From Rickettsiella endosymbiont of Dermanyssus gallinae (GTDB lineage Bacteria > Pseudomonadota > Gammaproteobacteria > Diplorickettsiales > Diplorickettsiaceae), in contig NZ_CP079094.1 in assembly GCF_019285595.1 (NCBI RefSeq), forward strand, positions 558,001-622,000: a stretch of 64,000 bases of DNA. Direction: 5' to 3'. The translations under genes were made by a program, and so were the position numbers. Below are positions 27,798 to 37,046 of this stretch, in pieces. The notes under the pieces were generated by a model. It was given only the letters and a program-made list of their open reading frames with translations, made no database searches and had not been told where the DNA came from. Each line of letters begins with the position of its first letter. Within the stretch, counting starts at the first letter, position 1.

Positions 27798-28735
27798 TTC
27801 GTCGTCTTGAACAGATTCGACAAGCCAGTGTTTATGGAGTAAGACCAAAGCGGACTTTTAGGGAAGCAGCAACTAAGTATTTATTAGAAAACCAACATAA
27901 AGCAAGTTTACATATTGATGCAGCTAATATTAGGTTTCTTGATAAATTTATAGGTAACTTACCTTTAGATAGAATTCATATGGGGAGTTTACAGACTTAT
28001 GTGGATTCACGTCGAAAAGACGGTGTGAAGACAAGAACTATTAATCATGGATTGCAAGTTGTGCGACGTATTTTAAATTTAGCAACAGAATGGTTAGACG
28101 AATACGGTTTAACATGGCTAGCGGTTGCCCCGAAAATTCGGTTATTTCCTGAATTAGATAAGCAACCACCTTACCCGTTAGATCAAGAAGAGCAAACCCG
28201 CTTATTCAATGAGTTACCTATACATTTGAGGCAAATGGCATTATTTGCTGTTAATACAGGTTGTCGTGACCAAGAGATATGTAATTTACAATGGCAGTGG
28301 GAAGTTCAATTCAATGGGAGTTCAGTTTTTATTATTCCTGGAGAGTTTGTGAAGAATCGTCAAGATCGCTTAGTTGTTTTAAATGACATTGCACGTTCTG
28401 TCATTAATCAAGTTCGAGGTATGCACCCTAAGTATGTTTTTACTTATTTAGGAAAGCCTACTACCCGGATGCTTAATTCAGCTTGGTTAAAGGCACGTGC
28501 GCGTGTTGGATTACCTAAAGTACGTGTTCACGATCTTAAACATACATTTGGTCGACGATTACGCGCAGCAGGGGTAAGCTTTGAAGATCGTCAAGATTTA
28601 TTGGGACACAGAAGTAGTCGCATCACAACGCACTATTCGAAAGTAGAGTTAGATAATTTAATTCAAGCAGCGAATAAGATATGCAGACTGGGGAAAGGTA
28701 TACCCATGCTAACGGTACTCAAAAGAGCGGCCTAG
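27668..28735 (+). CDS. int: Prophage tyrosine integrase
   Basis: 355-residue tyrosine recombinase. It shows a basic N-terminus, a SAM-like core-binding domain (ATKYLLENQHKASLHIDAAN), and a catalytic domain with Arg in AVNTGCRDQEICNL, His-x-x-His in HDLKHTFGRRLRAAG, His in LLGHRSSRITTHYS and Tyr in the same motif (THYS). The HxxR box reads HDLKHTF, so its second basic position is His. It lies 75 bp from the tRNA-Phe 3'-end repeat at 28810, which is its likely attachment site. A strong site (gaggaga) precedes the start at 27668. Confidence 0.9.
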   Translation: MGKKKMPGLVKRGNIWHINKKVNGRRISESTGSGSLEEAERYLVRRLEQIRQASVYGVRPKRTFREAATKYLLENQHKASLHIDAANIRFLDKFIGNLPLDRIHMGSLQTYVDSRRKDGVKTRTINHGLQVVRRILNLATEWLDEYGLTWLAVAPKIRLFPELDKQPPYPLDQEEQTRLFNELPIHLRQMALFAVNTGCRDQEICNLQWQWEVQFNGSSVFIIPGEFVKNRQDRLVVLNDIARSVINQVRGMHPKYVFTYLGKPTTRMLNSAWLKARARVGLPKVRVHDLKHTFGRRLRAAGVSFEDRQDLLGHRSSRITTHYSKVELDNLIQAANKICRLGKGIPMLTVLKRAA

Positions 28736-28743
28736 TGTTAAGC

Positions 28744-28763
28744 GTCGCGCAAAAGTCGCGCAA
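28744..28763. repeat. Candidate integrase arm sites (GTCGCGCAA x2)
   Basis: Two direct copies of gtcgcgcaa (28744-28752 and 28755-28763) lie between the prophage integrase gene and the attachment core. Short direct repeats in this position are typical of arm-type integrase binding sites. Function is inferred. Confidence 0.45.
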
Positions 28764-28809
28764 TGTATTTTTTGTAACGGATTAGGTTTTATTTAAGTGT
28801 TTGATTTTA

Positions 28810-28869
28810 CTTAGATTATCTGGTGGCCGAAGGTGGAATCGAACCACCGACACAAAGATTTTCAGTCTT
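28810..28869. repeat. Attachment site: 60-bp copy of the tRNA-Phe 3' end
   Basis: 60 bp identical to 40327-40386, comprising the 3' 49 bases of tRNA-Phe (with CCA) and 11 flanking bases. It lies between two integrase genes and marks the junction of the prophage and the satellite-like island. The copy lacks the 5' part of the tRNA, so it is not a gene. Confidence 0.92.
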
Positions 28870-28996
28870 AATTTTTACATTTTTATCTATTTTTAATTTC
28901 TTTTGGTTTCTTCTAATTTTACCTTAAATTTACTTGTATATAGGAGTTTAAGGTATATAATAACTTCTAATCTTTTTTAGTCTTTTTTACTTCTGG

Positions 28997-29020
28997 CTAC
29001 GACATAGTTACGACACATGA
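28997..29020. repeat. Island end repeat (TACGACA-type), left
   Basis: Two tacgaca motifs (tacgacatag, tacgacacatg) that recur in direct orientation at 40271-40294 near the other end of the island, with the same spacing between motifs. The repeat overlaps the island integrase start. Likely arm or excisionase binding sites; inference from position. Confidence 0.5.
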
Positions 29021-30234
29021 AGCTAACAAAAATTGTAGTAGATAAACTTCAGTTGCCTACGTCAGGAAATCAAAAGCGTTATTATGACTCGGTCATGACA
29101 GGTTTTGGTGTAAGGGTAACTGCTAAAGGTGCTAAAGCTTTTTTTGTAGAAAAGATGATAAAAGGAAAACAAAAGCGCTTAACAATAGGGCGTTATCCTG
29201 CGTTAACGGTAGAACAAGCTCGGAAAGAGGCACAAAAGCTATTAGGTAAAATTGCTACAGGTGTTGATCCTATTGCAGAAAGCAAAGCGTCTAAACAACG
29301 TTCTTTCACCCTCCAAGAAGTTTTCAATGACTATATTAATGCTCGAAAATCTCTTAAGCCTTCAACAATATTGGATTATCAGCGTGCTTTTAATCAAGTA
29401 ATACCTGATTGGTTAAATAAATCTTTTTTAAGTATTACAAAGGAAATGGTTTTTTTGCGTCATGAGGCGCATGGAAAAGAACGAAGCGAGTCAAGGGCAA
29501 ATGACGCTATGCGTGTTTTAAGGGCTTTATTTAATTTTGCTATGAACGAATATGAAGATGATAAGGGAAAGCCATTGATATTTGAAAACCCTGTAAAGCG
29601 CTTATCTCATAAGCGTGCTTGGTATCGCATTGAACGCCGACAAAGTGTGATTAAACGGCATGAATTAGCACAATGGTACCAAGGACTGCAAAAACTCACT
29701 CATCGTTATGATGCTAAGCAAGCCGAAATGATGAAAGATTATTTTTTATTTGTATTGTTTACAGGCTTGCGTCGTGAAGAAGCAGCTACAGTGCGGTGGG
29801 AAAATGTTGATTTTAAAGATTTTACATTAACAGTTACTAAAACTAAGAATGGGCAAGTACATACGCTACCGTTATCAACTTTTCTTTATGAGTTATTGCT
29901 ACGCCGTAAAAACGAGACTATAAGCGATTTTGTTTTTCCCGCTACTAACGGTAAAAAAGGGCATTTAACCGAGCCTCGTAAAGCGATGTTAAAAGTAGCA
30001 AAGGAATCAGGGATTGAATTTACTGTACACGATTTGCGCCGCACATTTATCACCTTGGCGGAATCATTAGATATTCCTGTTTACGTTCTAAAGCGCTTGC
30101 TAAATCATGCTCTTGTAACAGACGTGACAGCAGGTTACGTTGTGATTAATATTGAACGCTTACGAAAGCCTATGCAGCTTGTTACTGATGCCTTGGTTAA
30201 GTTGATGGGAATAGAAGGCAACAGCGCTGTTTAG
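29017..30234 (+). CDS. int: P4-type tyrosine integrase of the island
   Basis: 405 residues. An N-terminal DUF4102-type arm-binding domain (YYDSVMTGFGVRVTAKGAKAFF, RLTIGRYPALTVEQAR), a core-binding domain, and a catalytic domain with Arg in FTGLRREEAATVRW, HDLRRTF, LLNHA and the nucleophile Tyr in TAGYV. It is closest to P4-family integrases, which use tRNA 3' ends. The gene begins 148 bp from the tRNA-Phe 3'-end repeat and belongs to the 28810-40386 island, distinct from the prophage enzyme just upstream. Confidence 0.92.
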   Translation: MKLTKIVVDKLQLPTSGNQKRYYDSVMTGFGVRVTAKGAKAFFVEKMIKGKQKRLTIGRYPALTVEQARKEAQKLLGKIATGVDPIAESKASKQRSFTLQEVFNDYINARKSLKPSTILDYQRAFNQVIPDWLNKSFLSITKEMVFLRHEAHGKERSESRANDAMRVLRALFNFAMNEYEDDKGKPLIFENPVKRLSHKRAWYRIERRQSVIKRHELAQWYQGLQKLTHRYDAKQAEMMKDYFLFVLFTGLRREEAATVRWENVDFKDFTLTVTKTKNGQVHTLPLSTFLYELLLRRKNETISDFVFPATNGKKGHLTEPRKAMLKVAKESGIEFTVHDLRRTFITLAESLDIPVYVLKRLLNHALVTDVTAGYVVINIERLRKPMQLVTDALVKLMGIEGNSAV

Positions 30235-30289
30235 AAAAATATTAAATGGAAAAAATATAGATTACTTAATATAGCAAGGAAGTTATGAA

Positions 30290-31489
30290 ATGGAGAAAGC
30301 TTTAGAGCAATTTAATCATTGGGTTAAAAACTCGAGTTTTAAAAGCGTATATGAGACTCTTGAATCAAAAAAATTTCCTATCACATTGGCAGTTCAGGTT
30401 AAGTCTGATCTTTTATATTTACCTATAAATATACTAAGAGAACTTTTAGAAAAAGAGTCTATTGAGGTGAAAATAGCCTATCAAGATATTAATTGCACGA
30501 AACCTATTGAATTAAAAGAGCTACTAATAGTTACTCAAAAAGACTTAAATATAACAAAGGTGGCTTACGCAAGGCTATTTGCGCACTATTTAATCTATTC
30601 TTATATAGCTGCCACACAGGAAAAAAATTACATTGATGAATGGACGTTAAAAATATTTTTTTCGAGGGAAAGCTGCACGGCTGAAGAAGCGGCTTATATT
30701 TTTATAGGGGTAAAGGGGTTAGCTAATCCAACTCTTGTAATCGATGAAAATGTTTGTGCTAAATGTATAGATGAATTTTCTAAATTTGAGGAAATAGTAG
30801 TTAATATTATTAGTAGTGGCCATTATGATGAAATGGATTTAACATCATTAATTGATGAAACATTAGAATTAGGACTAAATATGGTTGAAAAAATAATGTT
30901 ATATCATATGTCAACCCTCATCATACTTTTTAAAAGTTGGTCCGTTAAACACCCCCTTTATATGGCTGATAAATTTTGTGAAATGGGTGTTAACTATAAA
31001 AATTTTTCAGTACATGAACAATTGATCATAAAAGTCCTTAATGATAGAAAAGATGTTGCTCCTAACACCTTTAAAGAGAAATTTCCCTATTTGTACGAAT
31101 TTTTAGAAAAAAATAAAGAGCCGCAAGAGGCAATTATTAACCCTCTAAAACAGCATTTTAGTAAATTTGGAGAAAAGGGGGGTAGGCAACTTAAAGAAAA
31201 AAAAGAATTAAGGCTATTGGCGCAATACGAGATAAAAAAAGGCCACACATGGACGACATTTAAAGCGATGTTAGAAAAAAAACACACTCAAGAGATTGAT
31301 GCATACGATGGAATCGAAGGTGTTTGCTATTCAATTTACCTTATAAATAATGGTAAAGAGATTATTATGTATTACAGTACAGATACTCAAGAAAAAGAAC
31401 AGGAAATTTCTATTTATACTTTGAAACGCTACTTTAGTGAAGAAAATAGAAAAATAAAAGAAAGTTCCGAGCTAGTTTCTCCAGTGTAA
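30290..31489 (+). CDS. Island protein of unknown function (399 aa)
   Basis: 399 residues, AT-rich and Ile/Lys-rich, no family recognised. It contains CAKCIDEFSKF near residue 160 (two close Cys) and a helical central region (LIDETLELGLNMVEKIMLYHM). Position between the integrase and the AlpA-like regulator is where satellites and integrative islands often carry cargo such as defence genes, but no nuclease, kinase or toxin motif is visible. A 200-bp gap with tactgcgc-type repeats follows. Confidence 0.55.
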   Translation: MEKALEQFNHWVKNSSFKSVYETLESKKFPITLAVQVKSDLLYLPINILRELLEKESIEVKIAYQDINCTKPIELKELLIVTQKDLNITKVAYARLFAHYLIYSYIAATQEKNYIDEWTLKIFFSRESCTAEEAAYIFIGVKGLANPTLVIDENVCAKCIDEFSKFEEIVVNIISSGHYDEMDLTSLIDETLELGLNMVEKIMLYHMSTLIILFKSWSVKHPLYMADKFCEMGVNYKNFSVHEQLIIKVLNDRKDVAPNTFKEKFPYLYEFLEKNKEPQEAIINPLKQHFSKFGEKGGRQLKEKKELRLLAQYEIKKGHTWTTFKAMLEKKHTQEIDAYDGIEGVCYSIYLINNGKEIIMYYSTDTQEKEQEISIYTLKRYFSEENRKIKESSELVSPV

Positions 31490-31697
31490 GATGCTCTATC
31501 TAATAAAACTTAGAGTAGATAAAGACCTTTTAACTACTCTTTCCCTGCTCTTGCGTAGATAAGGCTTAAAATTTACTACTCCTGCGCAGTTTAATATCTT
31601 TTTTACTGCGCTTTCGCAATAAGCGGCTTACTGCGCACACCCCCAAAGCATAATTAAACCTCATATTAATTATTTTTAATTGTGAGGTTATATACAC

Positions 31698-31916
31698 ATG
31701 CAGGTTAATAAACTGTATCTCAATGAAAGTGAAGCAAGTTACCGCTATGGCTATAGTCGTCAGTGGTTCCAGCGCGAACGTTGGAAAGGCACAGGTCCTA
31801 AGTTTCTCAAAATTAGCGGCAAAGTACTTTACCCCCTAGAAGACACCGATAAATGGTTTTCCACTTCTGGCTTAAAACAAAGTACCAGCGAAACAACAGG
31901 AGGTAAAAATGCTTAA
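31698..31916 (+). CDS. AlpA-like DNA-binding regulator
   Basis: 72 residues with a short MerR/AlpA-type helix-turn-helix (YLNESEASYRYGYSRQWFQR, then KISGKVLYPLEDTDKWF). AlpA family proteins regulate integrase expression and excision in P4-like elements. It is the first gene of the island replication operon and overlaps the next gene by 8 bp. Confidence 0.7.
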   Translation: MQVNKLYLNESEASYRYGYSRQWFQRERWKGTGPKFLKISGKVLYPLEDTDKWFSTSGLKQSTSETTGGKNA

Positions 31917-32172
31917 GACTGAAAGAAAATATTTAAAACCGCAAACACTCTTTTTGCGAGATAGATTAATAGAGCGTCCTTATAACACCTGGGAACTTCG
32001 TACGAAGTTTAATATTTACAGTCCAGCGGCTCGCATTACAGAGTTAATAAAAAGTGGGTATGTTATTTATAAAAGTTTGATAGTTGTTAAGGACGTTAAT
32101 GGTGGCGTACACCGAATAAGACAATATGCCTTAGTTTCTCAATTTGATAGGGAGGATAACTATGATGTCTAA
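31909..32172 (+). CDS. Winged-helix protein of the island operon
   Basis: 87 residues resembling small winged-helix regulators of phages and satellites: RDRLIERPYNTWELRTKFNI then AARITELIKSGYVIYKS. Overlaps both neighbours by a few bases, which marks an operon. Exact role unknown. Confidence 0.6.
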   Translation: MLKTERKYLKPQTLFLRDRLIERPYNTWELRTKFNIYSPAARITELIKSGYVIYKSLIVVKDVNGGVHRIRQYALVSQFDREDNYDV

Positions 32173-32560
32173 AAATAGCAAAGGACTGGGTATTGGCCGT
32201 ACTCAGCCCTTTAAAAATAAACACATACAATCGCATAATAAGTTAAATGGGCAAACAACGCTAGTTAAAAATAAAAGTACTACGACAAAACGTCAGTTTG
32301 ACCGAAACATGCTCCCTAACCCTCGTGTTTATTATGCGGGGGTGTTAAAGAAATTTCATCCTCGAAAAGAACAAGCGACCGCACTGTGTCCATTTCACAA
32401 AGAGTCAAATCCTTCTTTCTCTGTCAATCTAAGGCAGGGAAAGTTCTTTTGTTTCAGTTGTGGGGCAAGAGGCGGAAATGTTCTCGATTTTCACATGCGT
32501 TTGCGCGGAATTGAGTTTATTGACGCTGTCACTGAATTGGGAGCATGGAAGTATGAATAA
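32162..32560 (+). CDS. CHC2 zinc-finger primase-like protein
   Basis: 132 residues with a CHC2-type zinc finger of DnaG primases: CPFHKESNPSFSV (Cys-x2-His) and KFFCFSCGARGGNVLDFHMR (Cys-x2-Cys). Chosen start 32162 follows a ggagg site; an upstream TTG is less likely. It would recognise template for primer synthesis and works with the TOPRIM/DUF927 protein whose ATG overlaps its stop. The split of zinc finger and TOPRIM into two genes is common in P4-like elements. Confidence 0.8.
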   Translation: MMSKNSKGLGIGRTQPFKNKHIQSHNKLNGQTTLVKNKSTTTKRQFDRNMLPNPRVYYAGVLKKFHPRKEQATALCPFHKESNPSFSVNLRQGKFFCFSCGARGGNVLDFHMRLRGIEFIDAVTELGAWKYE

Positions 32561-34898
32561 CTTACTGACACAGGAAATTATCCAAGGCTTAATTAATAAG
32601 TTTGCAAAAAATGAACTAAAGGACGCATTGAAAGATTATAAACATACAGGTACACATGTTTATTATAATAAAGATGAAACAGTTGCATTGTTAAAGATCC
32701 GTCTAAAGGACATTACCACTGGCAAAAAATGGATAAGGCCTTTTCACTATGATAGTGAACACGGAAAGTATATCATAGGAGAGCCTAAGTTAGATCACGG
32801 TAAGCCGTTATATCGCTTACCTGAGCTAATTAAGCGCACCGATGAGACTATTTGGTTCTGTGAAGGAGAAAGTTGTGTAGAAGCGATGGAAAGCTACGGA
32901 TTATTAGCAACAACATCTGGTTCAGCCAATTCAGACAATACGACTGATTTCTCACCTTTAGCCAATCGTAAAGTAAATTTTTTCTGTGACTATGATGAGG
33001 CAGGCATTAAGTATCGAGAAAATGTCACGGCTAAGTTACAGGCATTAGGCTGTACGGTTCGTTGGGTCGATGTTGAACAATTACATCTTCCGAAAGGTGG
33101 TGATTTTATTGACTGGATGGAAGCAAAGGGTAACATTACAAAAGAAGACATTCTGCAATTACCTTTAATTGATGCACCGAATTTAGAAGATGCGCCCATC
33201 CCTTTTTGTCCATTTGAGGTCAGAGATGACGGGGTTTTTTATTGTAAAGAAGAAGAGAAATTGCCTATCTGGCTTTGTCCGAAATTAGAGATAACCGCAT
33301 TAAGCCGTGACCCAAATAATGAGAACTGGGGGCGTGTGTTAAAATTTAATGATGCAGATGGACATTCGCATCGCTGGGTTATGCCGGACACTTTTTTGGG
33401 AAATGGAGAGCAGGCAACAAGCGAGCTATTTCGCCAAGGACTGACGCTTCATCCTGGCTTAAAGCAAAAAAGACATCTTTTAGAGTATCTTGCTACCTCC
33501 CCCGTGGAAACTAAAGTACGTTGTATAGACCATACCGGTTGGTATAAGCAATCGTTTCTATTGCCAGACAAGGTTTATTATCCTTCTTCTGAAAATGAAG
33601 AGGCTTTGATTTACCATAGCGATTACACACTACATAACTATAGTAAATTGGGCACATTAGATGAATGGACTTACAATGTTTCTAAATATTGTGCCGGTAA
33701 TTCACGATTGATGTTTGCAGTGGCACTGGCGTTTGCAGGACCACTCGTGGGTTTATTAGGGCTAGAAAGCGGCGGTTTTCATCTTGTAGGAGAAAGCAGC
33801 ATAGGAAAAAGTACCGCCTTAGCTGTGGCCGCTTCGGTTTATGGCGGTAAAAACTACGTTCGTACCTTGCGCACCACCGATAATGGTTTGGAAGGATTAG
33901 CCGCACAACATAATCATGCCTTACTTATTTTGGATGAATTATCGCAGCTTAATTCACGTATTGCAGGTGACGTGTTTTATATGTTGGCAAATGGTCAAGG
34001 CAAAGCGCGTGCATTTAGAACCGGACAAGCCAAAAACATAGCGACTTGGTGTTTACTTTTTTTAACGAGCGGTGAACTGTCATTACGGGCTCACTTAGAA
34101 TCAGCAGGACAAACCATCAAAGCAGGTCAGGAAATTCGCTCAATTAATATTTCAGCTGATGCCGGCAAAGGTTATGGGATATTTGAAGATTTACATGGTC
34201 ATAAAGACGGTGCAAGTTTATCAAATTATCTTAAGGAGCAATGTCAACGTTCTTATGGCAGTGCTATTGATGCTTTCTTAACCTATTTAGTGAAGGCAGA
34301 TAAAGAAAAGATTCTAAAGGAACGAAATGAGATAGCGCAGGAATTTCTAACGCGCATTAAAGGTGATAATGCACACGGACAAGTTAAACGTGTGGTAGAA
34401 CGATTTGCCTTGGTAGCGGCGGCCGGCGAATTGGCGATAGAATGGGACATTGTAGACTCGGAAAAAGAAGATTCTATCGAAGCCACGTTTACCTGTTTTG
34501 AATCGTGGATGAACGATCATCGTGAAGGCGGTATGAGTTCGTCTGAAGAGGAAAAAATACTAGAACACGTCCGGCATTATTTTGAGACGCAATCATCACG
34601 TTTTGATTCGTTCTTAGTCAAATCATTCTTCAAGGGCAACCGAGCTGGCTTTGTGGATGAGTCGCACCATAAGCCAATGTCAGGCGACTATTACGTTTTT
34701 GTAAAAACCTTTAAGCAAGAGTTGTGTAAGGGTTTTGAGCCAAAAATTGTAGAGCAATTGTTATTAAAGAAAGGGTTGCTGAAACCTAATGCGGCTGGAA
34801 AAATAGGCGAGCCCATTTGGGTGCCATCCTGTGAAAAATCGATGCGTCTCTACCATTTTCCGTCTTTAATATTAGGAGAAAAAACAAGAGCTCATTAA
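32553..34898 (+). CDS. TOPRIM primase / DUF927 helicase of the island
   Basis: 781-residue replication protein. N-terminal part: TOPRIM (ETIWFCEGESCVEAMESYG with the catalytic Glu, VNFFCDYDEAG with the acidic DxD-type motif). C-terminal part: DUF927 helicase with Walker A HLVGESSIGKSTALAVAA, Walker B-like LLILDELSQL and EIRSINISADAG. It resembles the alpha protein of P4 in role (primase plus helicase), though the helicase type differs. It starts at an ATG 8 bp before the stop of the CHC2 gene, so the two are coupled, and is followed by the iteron-rich presumptive origin. Confidence 0.85.
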   Translation: MNNLLTQEIIQGLINKFAKNELKDALKDYKHTGTHVYYNKDETVALLKIRLKDITTGKKWIRPFHYDSEHGKYIIGEPKLDHGKPLYRLPELIKRTDETIWFCEGESCVEAMESYGLLATTSGSANSDNTTDFSPLANRKVNFFCDYDEAGIKYRENVTAKLQALGCTVRWVDVEQLHLPKGGDFIDWMEAKGNITKEDILQLPLIDAPNLEDAPIPFCPFEVRDDGVFYCKEEEKLPIWLCPKLEITALSRDPNNENWGRVLKFNDADGHSHRWVMPDTFLGNGEQATSELFRQGLTLHPGLKQKRHLLEYLATSPVETKVRCIDHTGWYKQSFLLPDKVYYPSSENEEALIYHSDYTLHNYSKLGTLDEWTYNVSKYCAGNSRLMFAVALAFAGPLVGLLGLESGGFHLVGESSIGKSTALAVAASVYGGKNYVRTLRTTDNGLEGLAAQHNHALLILDELSQLNSRIAGDVFYMLANGQGKARAFRTGQAKNIATWCLLFLTSGELSLRAHLESAGQTIKAGQEIRSINISADAGKGYGIFEDLHGHKDGASLSNYLKEQCQRSYGSAIDAFLTYLVKADKEKILKERNEIAQEFLTRIKGDNAHGQVKRVVERFALVAAAGELAIEWDIVDSEKEDSIEATFTCFESWMNDHREGGMSSSEEEKILEHVRHYFETQSSRFDSFLVKSFFKGNRAGFVDESHHKPMSGDYYVFVKTFKQELCKGFEPKIVEQLLLKKGLLKPNAAGKIGEPIWVPSCEKSMRLYHFPSLILGEKTRAH

Positions 34899-34904
34899 AA
34901 AACG

Positions 34905-35132
34905 CTGTAAGGTTTGTAATGTCGTAAGGAATTTTATAAGCATTTGATTTTATTATGTTTTTTTTTAAAAATATCCTTACAAATCTCATTGCAAGGCTTG
35001 TAAGGATTGTAAGGAAGTTCAAAAATCCTTACAACCTTACAAACCCTATCTTATCTTTTGTAAGGGAAAATATTTCTTAAGTTATTGATTTTAAATGGTT
35101 TTTTAATTTCCTTACAGCCTTACAAACCTTAC
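34905..35132. repeat. Iteron cluster, candidate replication origin of the island
   Basis: Eleven copies of GTAAGG or its complement within 230 bp: GTAAGG at 34907, 34924, 35000, 35009 and 35060; CCTTAC at 34975, 35027, 35035, 35110, 35118 and 35127. Most extend to TTGTAAGG/CCTTACAA. They surround long A/T tracts in the gap after the primase-helicase gene. Dense iterons beside a replication protein are the hallmark of a P4-like or plasmid origin. Confidence 0.72.
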
Positions 35133-35177
35133 AACATTTTTTTGCCAAACCTGAAAAATAGAGGAAATAAACAGAAA

Positions 35178-35606
35178 ATGAAATATCAACCAGGCCAAAG
35201 CGGCAATCCCAAAGGTAAGCCGAAAGGCGCATTAAATAAAAAGACGCGATGGTTACAATTACTTGAGTCTCATGCGGATAAGCTGGTAGAGCAAGCGATT
35301 GAACTAGCACAATCAGGTGATGCTAATACCTTACGTTTTTGCTTGGAACGACTAATTCCTAAAGCCAAAGATAGACCCGTTAACCTAATGCTACCTAAGG
35401 AGCTGGCTAGGCCAGGCGCTTTACTGGAAGCAGGTAACGCTATTTTAAGGGATGTGGCTAAACAGGAAATAACCCCCGATCAGGCTAAATCACTAATGAG
35501 TGTTTTGACAGCCTATCGAGATACTAGCTTAATGGAAAAACTGATCCAGGAAATTAACGAGCTCAAAGCAACGTTAAAAAGTCAGGAAAAAGAAAAGGTA
35601 TTTTAG
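35178..35606 (+). CDS. DUF5681 family protein
   Basis: 142 residues beginning MKYQPGQSGNPKGKPKGALNKK, the signature of the DUF5681 family, short proteins found in phages and mobile elements, often near terminase genes. A helical middle (ESHADKLVEQAIELAQSGDA) and the segment ALRFCLERL-like TLRFCLERLIPKAKDRP follow. The start is chosen at the family N-terminus; an upstream in-frame start lies inside the iteron area. A possible role is DNA recognition in packaging or replication, not proven. Confidence 0.75.
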   Translation: MKYQPGQSGNPKGKPKGALNKKTRWLQLLESHADKLVEQAIELAQSGDANTLRFCLERLIPKAKDRPVNLMLPKELARPGALLEAGNAILRDVAKQEITPDQAKSLMSVLTAYRDTSLMEKLIQEINELKATLKSQEKEKVF

Positions 35607-35637
35607 TATAAAATTAATTCCCAAGGAGATGTTTCAA

Positions 35638-36159
35638 ATGCTTTATTCTTTTGAAGATAGAGTGCCGAAGTTCATTGGCGATAATCATTTTATCGCTGCC
35701 AGCGCCGATATTATTGGCTCCGTCATTATCCATAATAACGTTATTATCCTTTCAAATGCCGTTGTACGTGGGGATAATGATGTTATCGAAATTGGTGAAA
35801 ATACGAATATTCAGGACGGAGTTATTATTCATACCGATCCTGGGTTTTCAACAAAAATAGGGAAAAACGTGACGATGGGACATAACGCTGTGTTCCATGG
35901 ACGAAGCGTTGGCGACAACTCTGTGATTGGTATAGGGGCTGCTGTATTAGCCAATGCGGTCATTGGGAAAAATTGTATGATTGGAGCGAAAGCACTGGTG
36001 CTTGAAAATCAAGAAATTCCTGATGGATCACTCGTCATTGGCACAGGAAGAATAAAGTCAAAACTAACTGAAAATCAAATAGAAAATTTAAAAAAATATT
36101 CCCTGCATTATTTTGAAAAAATATCTCGATATAATAAGGGACTTAAAGTATATCAATAA
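35638..36159 (+). CDS. Gamma-carbonic-anhydrase-like hexapeptide protein
   Basis: Left-handed beta-helix protein, 173 residues, of the YrdA/CaiE type. Metal-ligand histidines are in GVIIHTDPGF, MGHNAVFHG (three His in the pattern of gamma-carbonic anhydrases). The start at 35638 has a well spaced aaggag; 35629 would be too close. The enzyme may hydrate CO2 or serve as an unknown hexapeptide enzyme. It is unusual cargo for a satellite-like island and stands before signalling genes. Confidence 0.8.
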   Translation: MLYSFEDRVPKFIGDNHFIAASADIIGSVIIHNNVIILSNAVVRGDNDVIEIGENTNIQDGVIIHTDPGFSTKIGKNVTMGHNAVFHGRSVGDNSVIGIGAAVLANAVIGKNCMIGAKALVLENQEIPDGSLVIGTGRIKSKLTENQIENLKKYSLHYFEKISRYNKGLKVYQ

Positions 36160-36191
36160 TAAAAGAATTTTTAAATTCTAGAGAAATAAAA

Positions 36192-36893
36192 ATGAAATCA
36201 ATTAATAAAATTTTGAATAAATTTTTGAAAAATAATAACTACTATGTGCTTAAAGACCTTAATTCTAAGTACATTGGGTGTAGTGAATCGGTAGCTGAGG
36301 AGGCAGGACTTGATTCCCCTAAAAATATTAATGGAAAAACAGATTACGAAATGATATGGAAAGATTCTGCAGAGTCTTTCATTCAAGCAGATAGCGATCT
36401 TATTTTAAACAAAAAAATACAAATCAATAGCCTAGAAATGATACAAGGCTCATCGGGCATGCACAAAGTGTTGGTTAGTAAAACAGGATTACGCAAAGAC
36501 AATGGTGATTTAGTAGCGATAATATCAACAAATATTATTATTGACGATATCGACATGGATATTCGAAAAAAAATGGGTAAGTTGAGTGAGGATGAGCAGA
36601 AATTTTATTTGGGTTCTTTTTGGGGAGAGAAATATATTACCAAACGTGAAGTACAAGTACTTAAATGCATTCTCCATGGGTTTTCATCCATAAAAATGGC
36701 ATCTATATTAGGTCTCTCTAGGAAAAGAATAGATTGTATCATAAAACAATTGAAGCAGAAATTACAGTGTAGGTCACAACTCGAAATAGTAAGTCGAGCT
36801 ATAAAAGAAGGATGGATTTATTTATTGGAAGAAAACATTGGAATAAATAACATCATCGATAAAAACAAAAAACGCTCTCGGGATAGGGAATAA
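36192..36893 (+). CDS. PAS-LuxR transcriptional regulator
   Basis: 233 residues. An N-terminal PAS domain (KDLNSKYIGCSESVAEEAG, NGKTDYEMIW) is similar in style to the PAS of the kinase at 982. The C-terminal LuxR helix-turn-helix is TKREVQVLKCILHGFSSIKM followed by LGLSRKRIDCIIKQLKQKL. No response-regulator domain. The PAS may bind a small molecule, and the regulator lies in the same direction just before the response regulator and CDPS genes. Confidence 0.8.
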   Translation: MKSINKILNKFLKNNNYYVLKDLNSKYIGCSESVAEEAGLDSPKNINGKTDYEMIWKDSAESFIQADSDLILNKKIQINSLEMIQGSSGMHKVLVSKTGLRKDNGDLVAIISTNIIIDDIDMDIRKKMGKLSEDEQKFYLGSFWGEKYITKREVQVLKCILHGFSSIKMASILGLSRKRIDCIIKQLKQKLQCRSQLEIVSRAIKEGWIYLLEENIGINNIIDKNKKRSRDRE

Positions 36894-37046
36894 TACGCTG
36901 TCAATTTTTAATTTTCACAAACTATCGGATATATCTGATCTTTTCTAAAAACCACAGTAAAAGTCCTATAGGGAAATTCCTATATTTTATTGTGCCGTTT
37001 TTTCTCTATAATTTACCGCTTTAAAGCTCTTAAAGGGATATAAAAA

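Noticed and set aside
28821..28869. Second tRNA-Phe gene
   Set aside because: Only the 3' 49 bases are present; the acceptor 5' strand and D-arm are missing. It is an attachment site.
32460..34898. Primase-helicase gene starting at 32460
   Set aside because: The first codons overlap the CHC2 gene out of frame; the ATG at 32553 gives the natural N-terminus.
34905..35132. CRISPR array in the repeat-rich gap
   Set aside because: Repeats are 6-8 bp, in both orientations and irregularly spaced; no cas genes are present.
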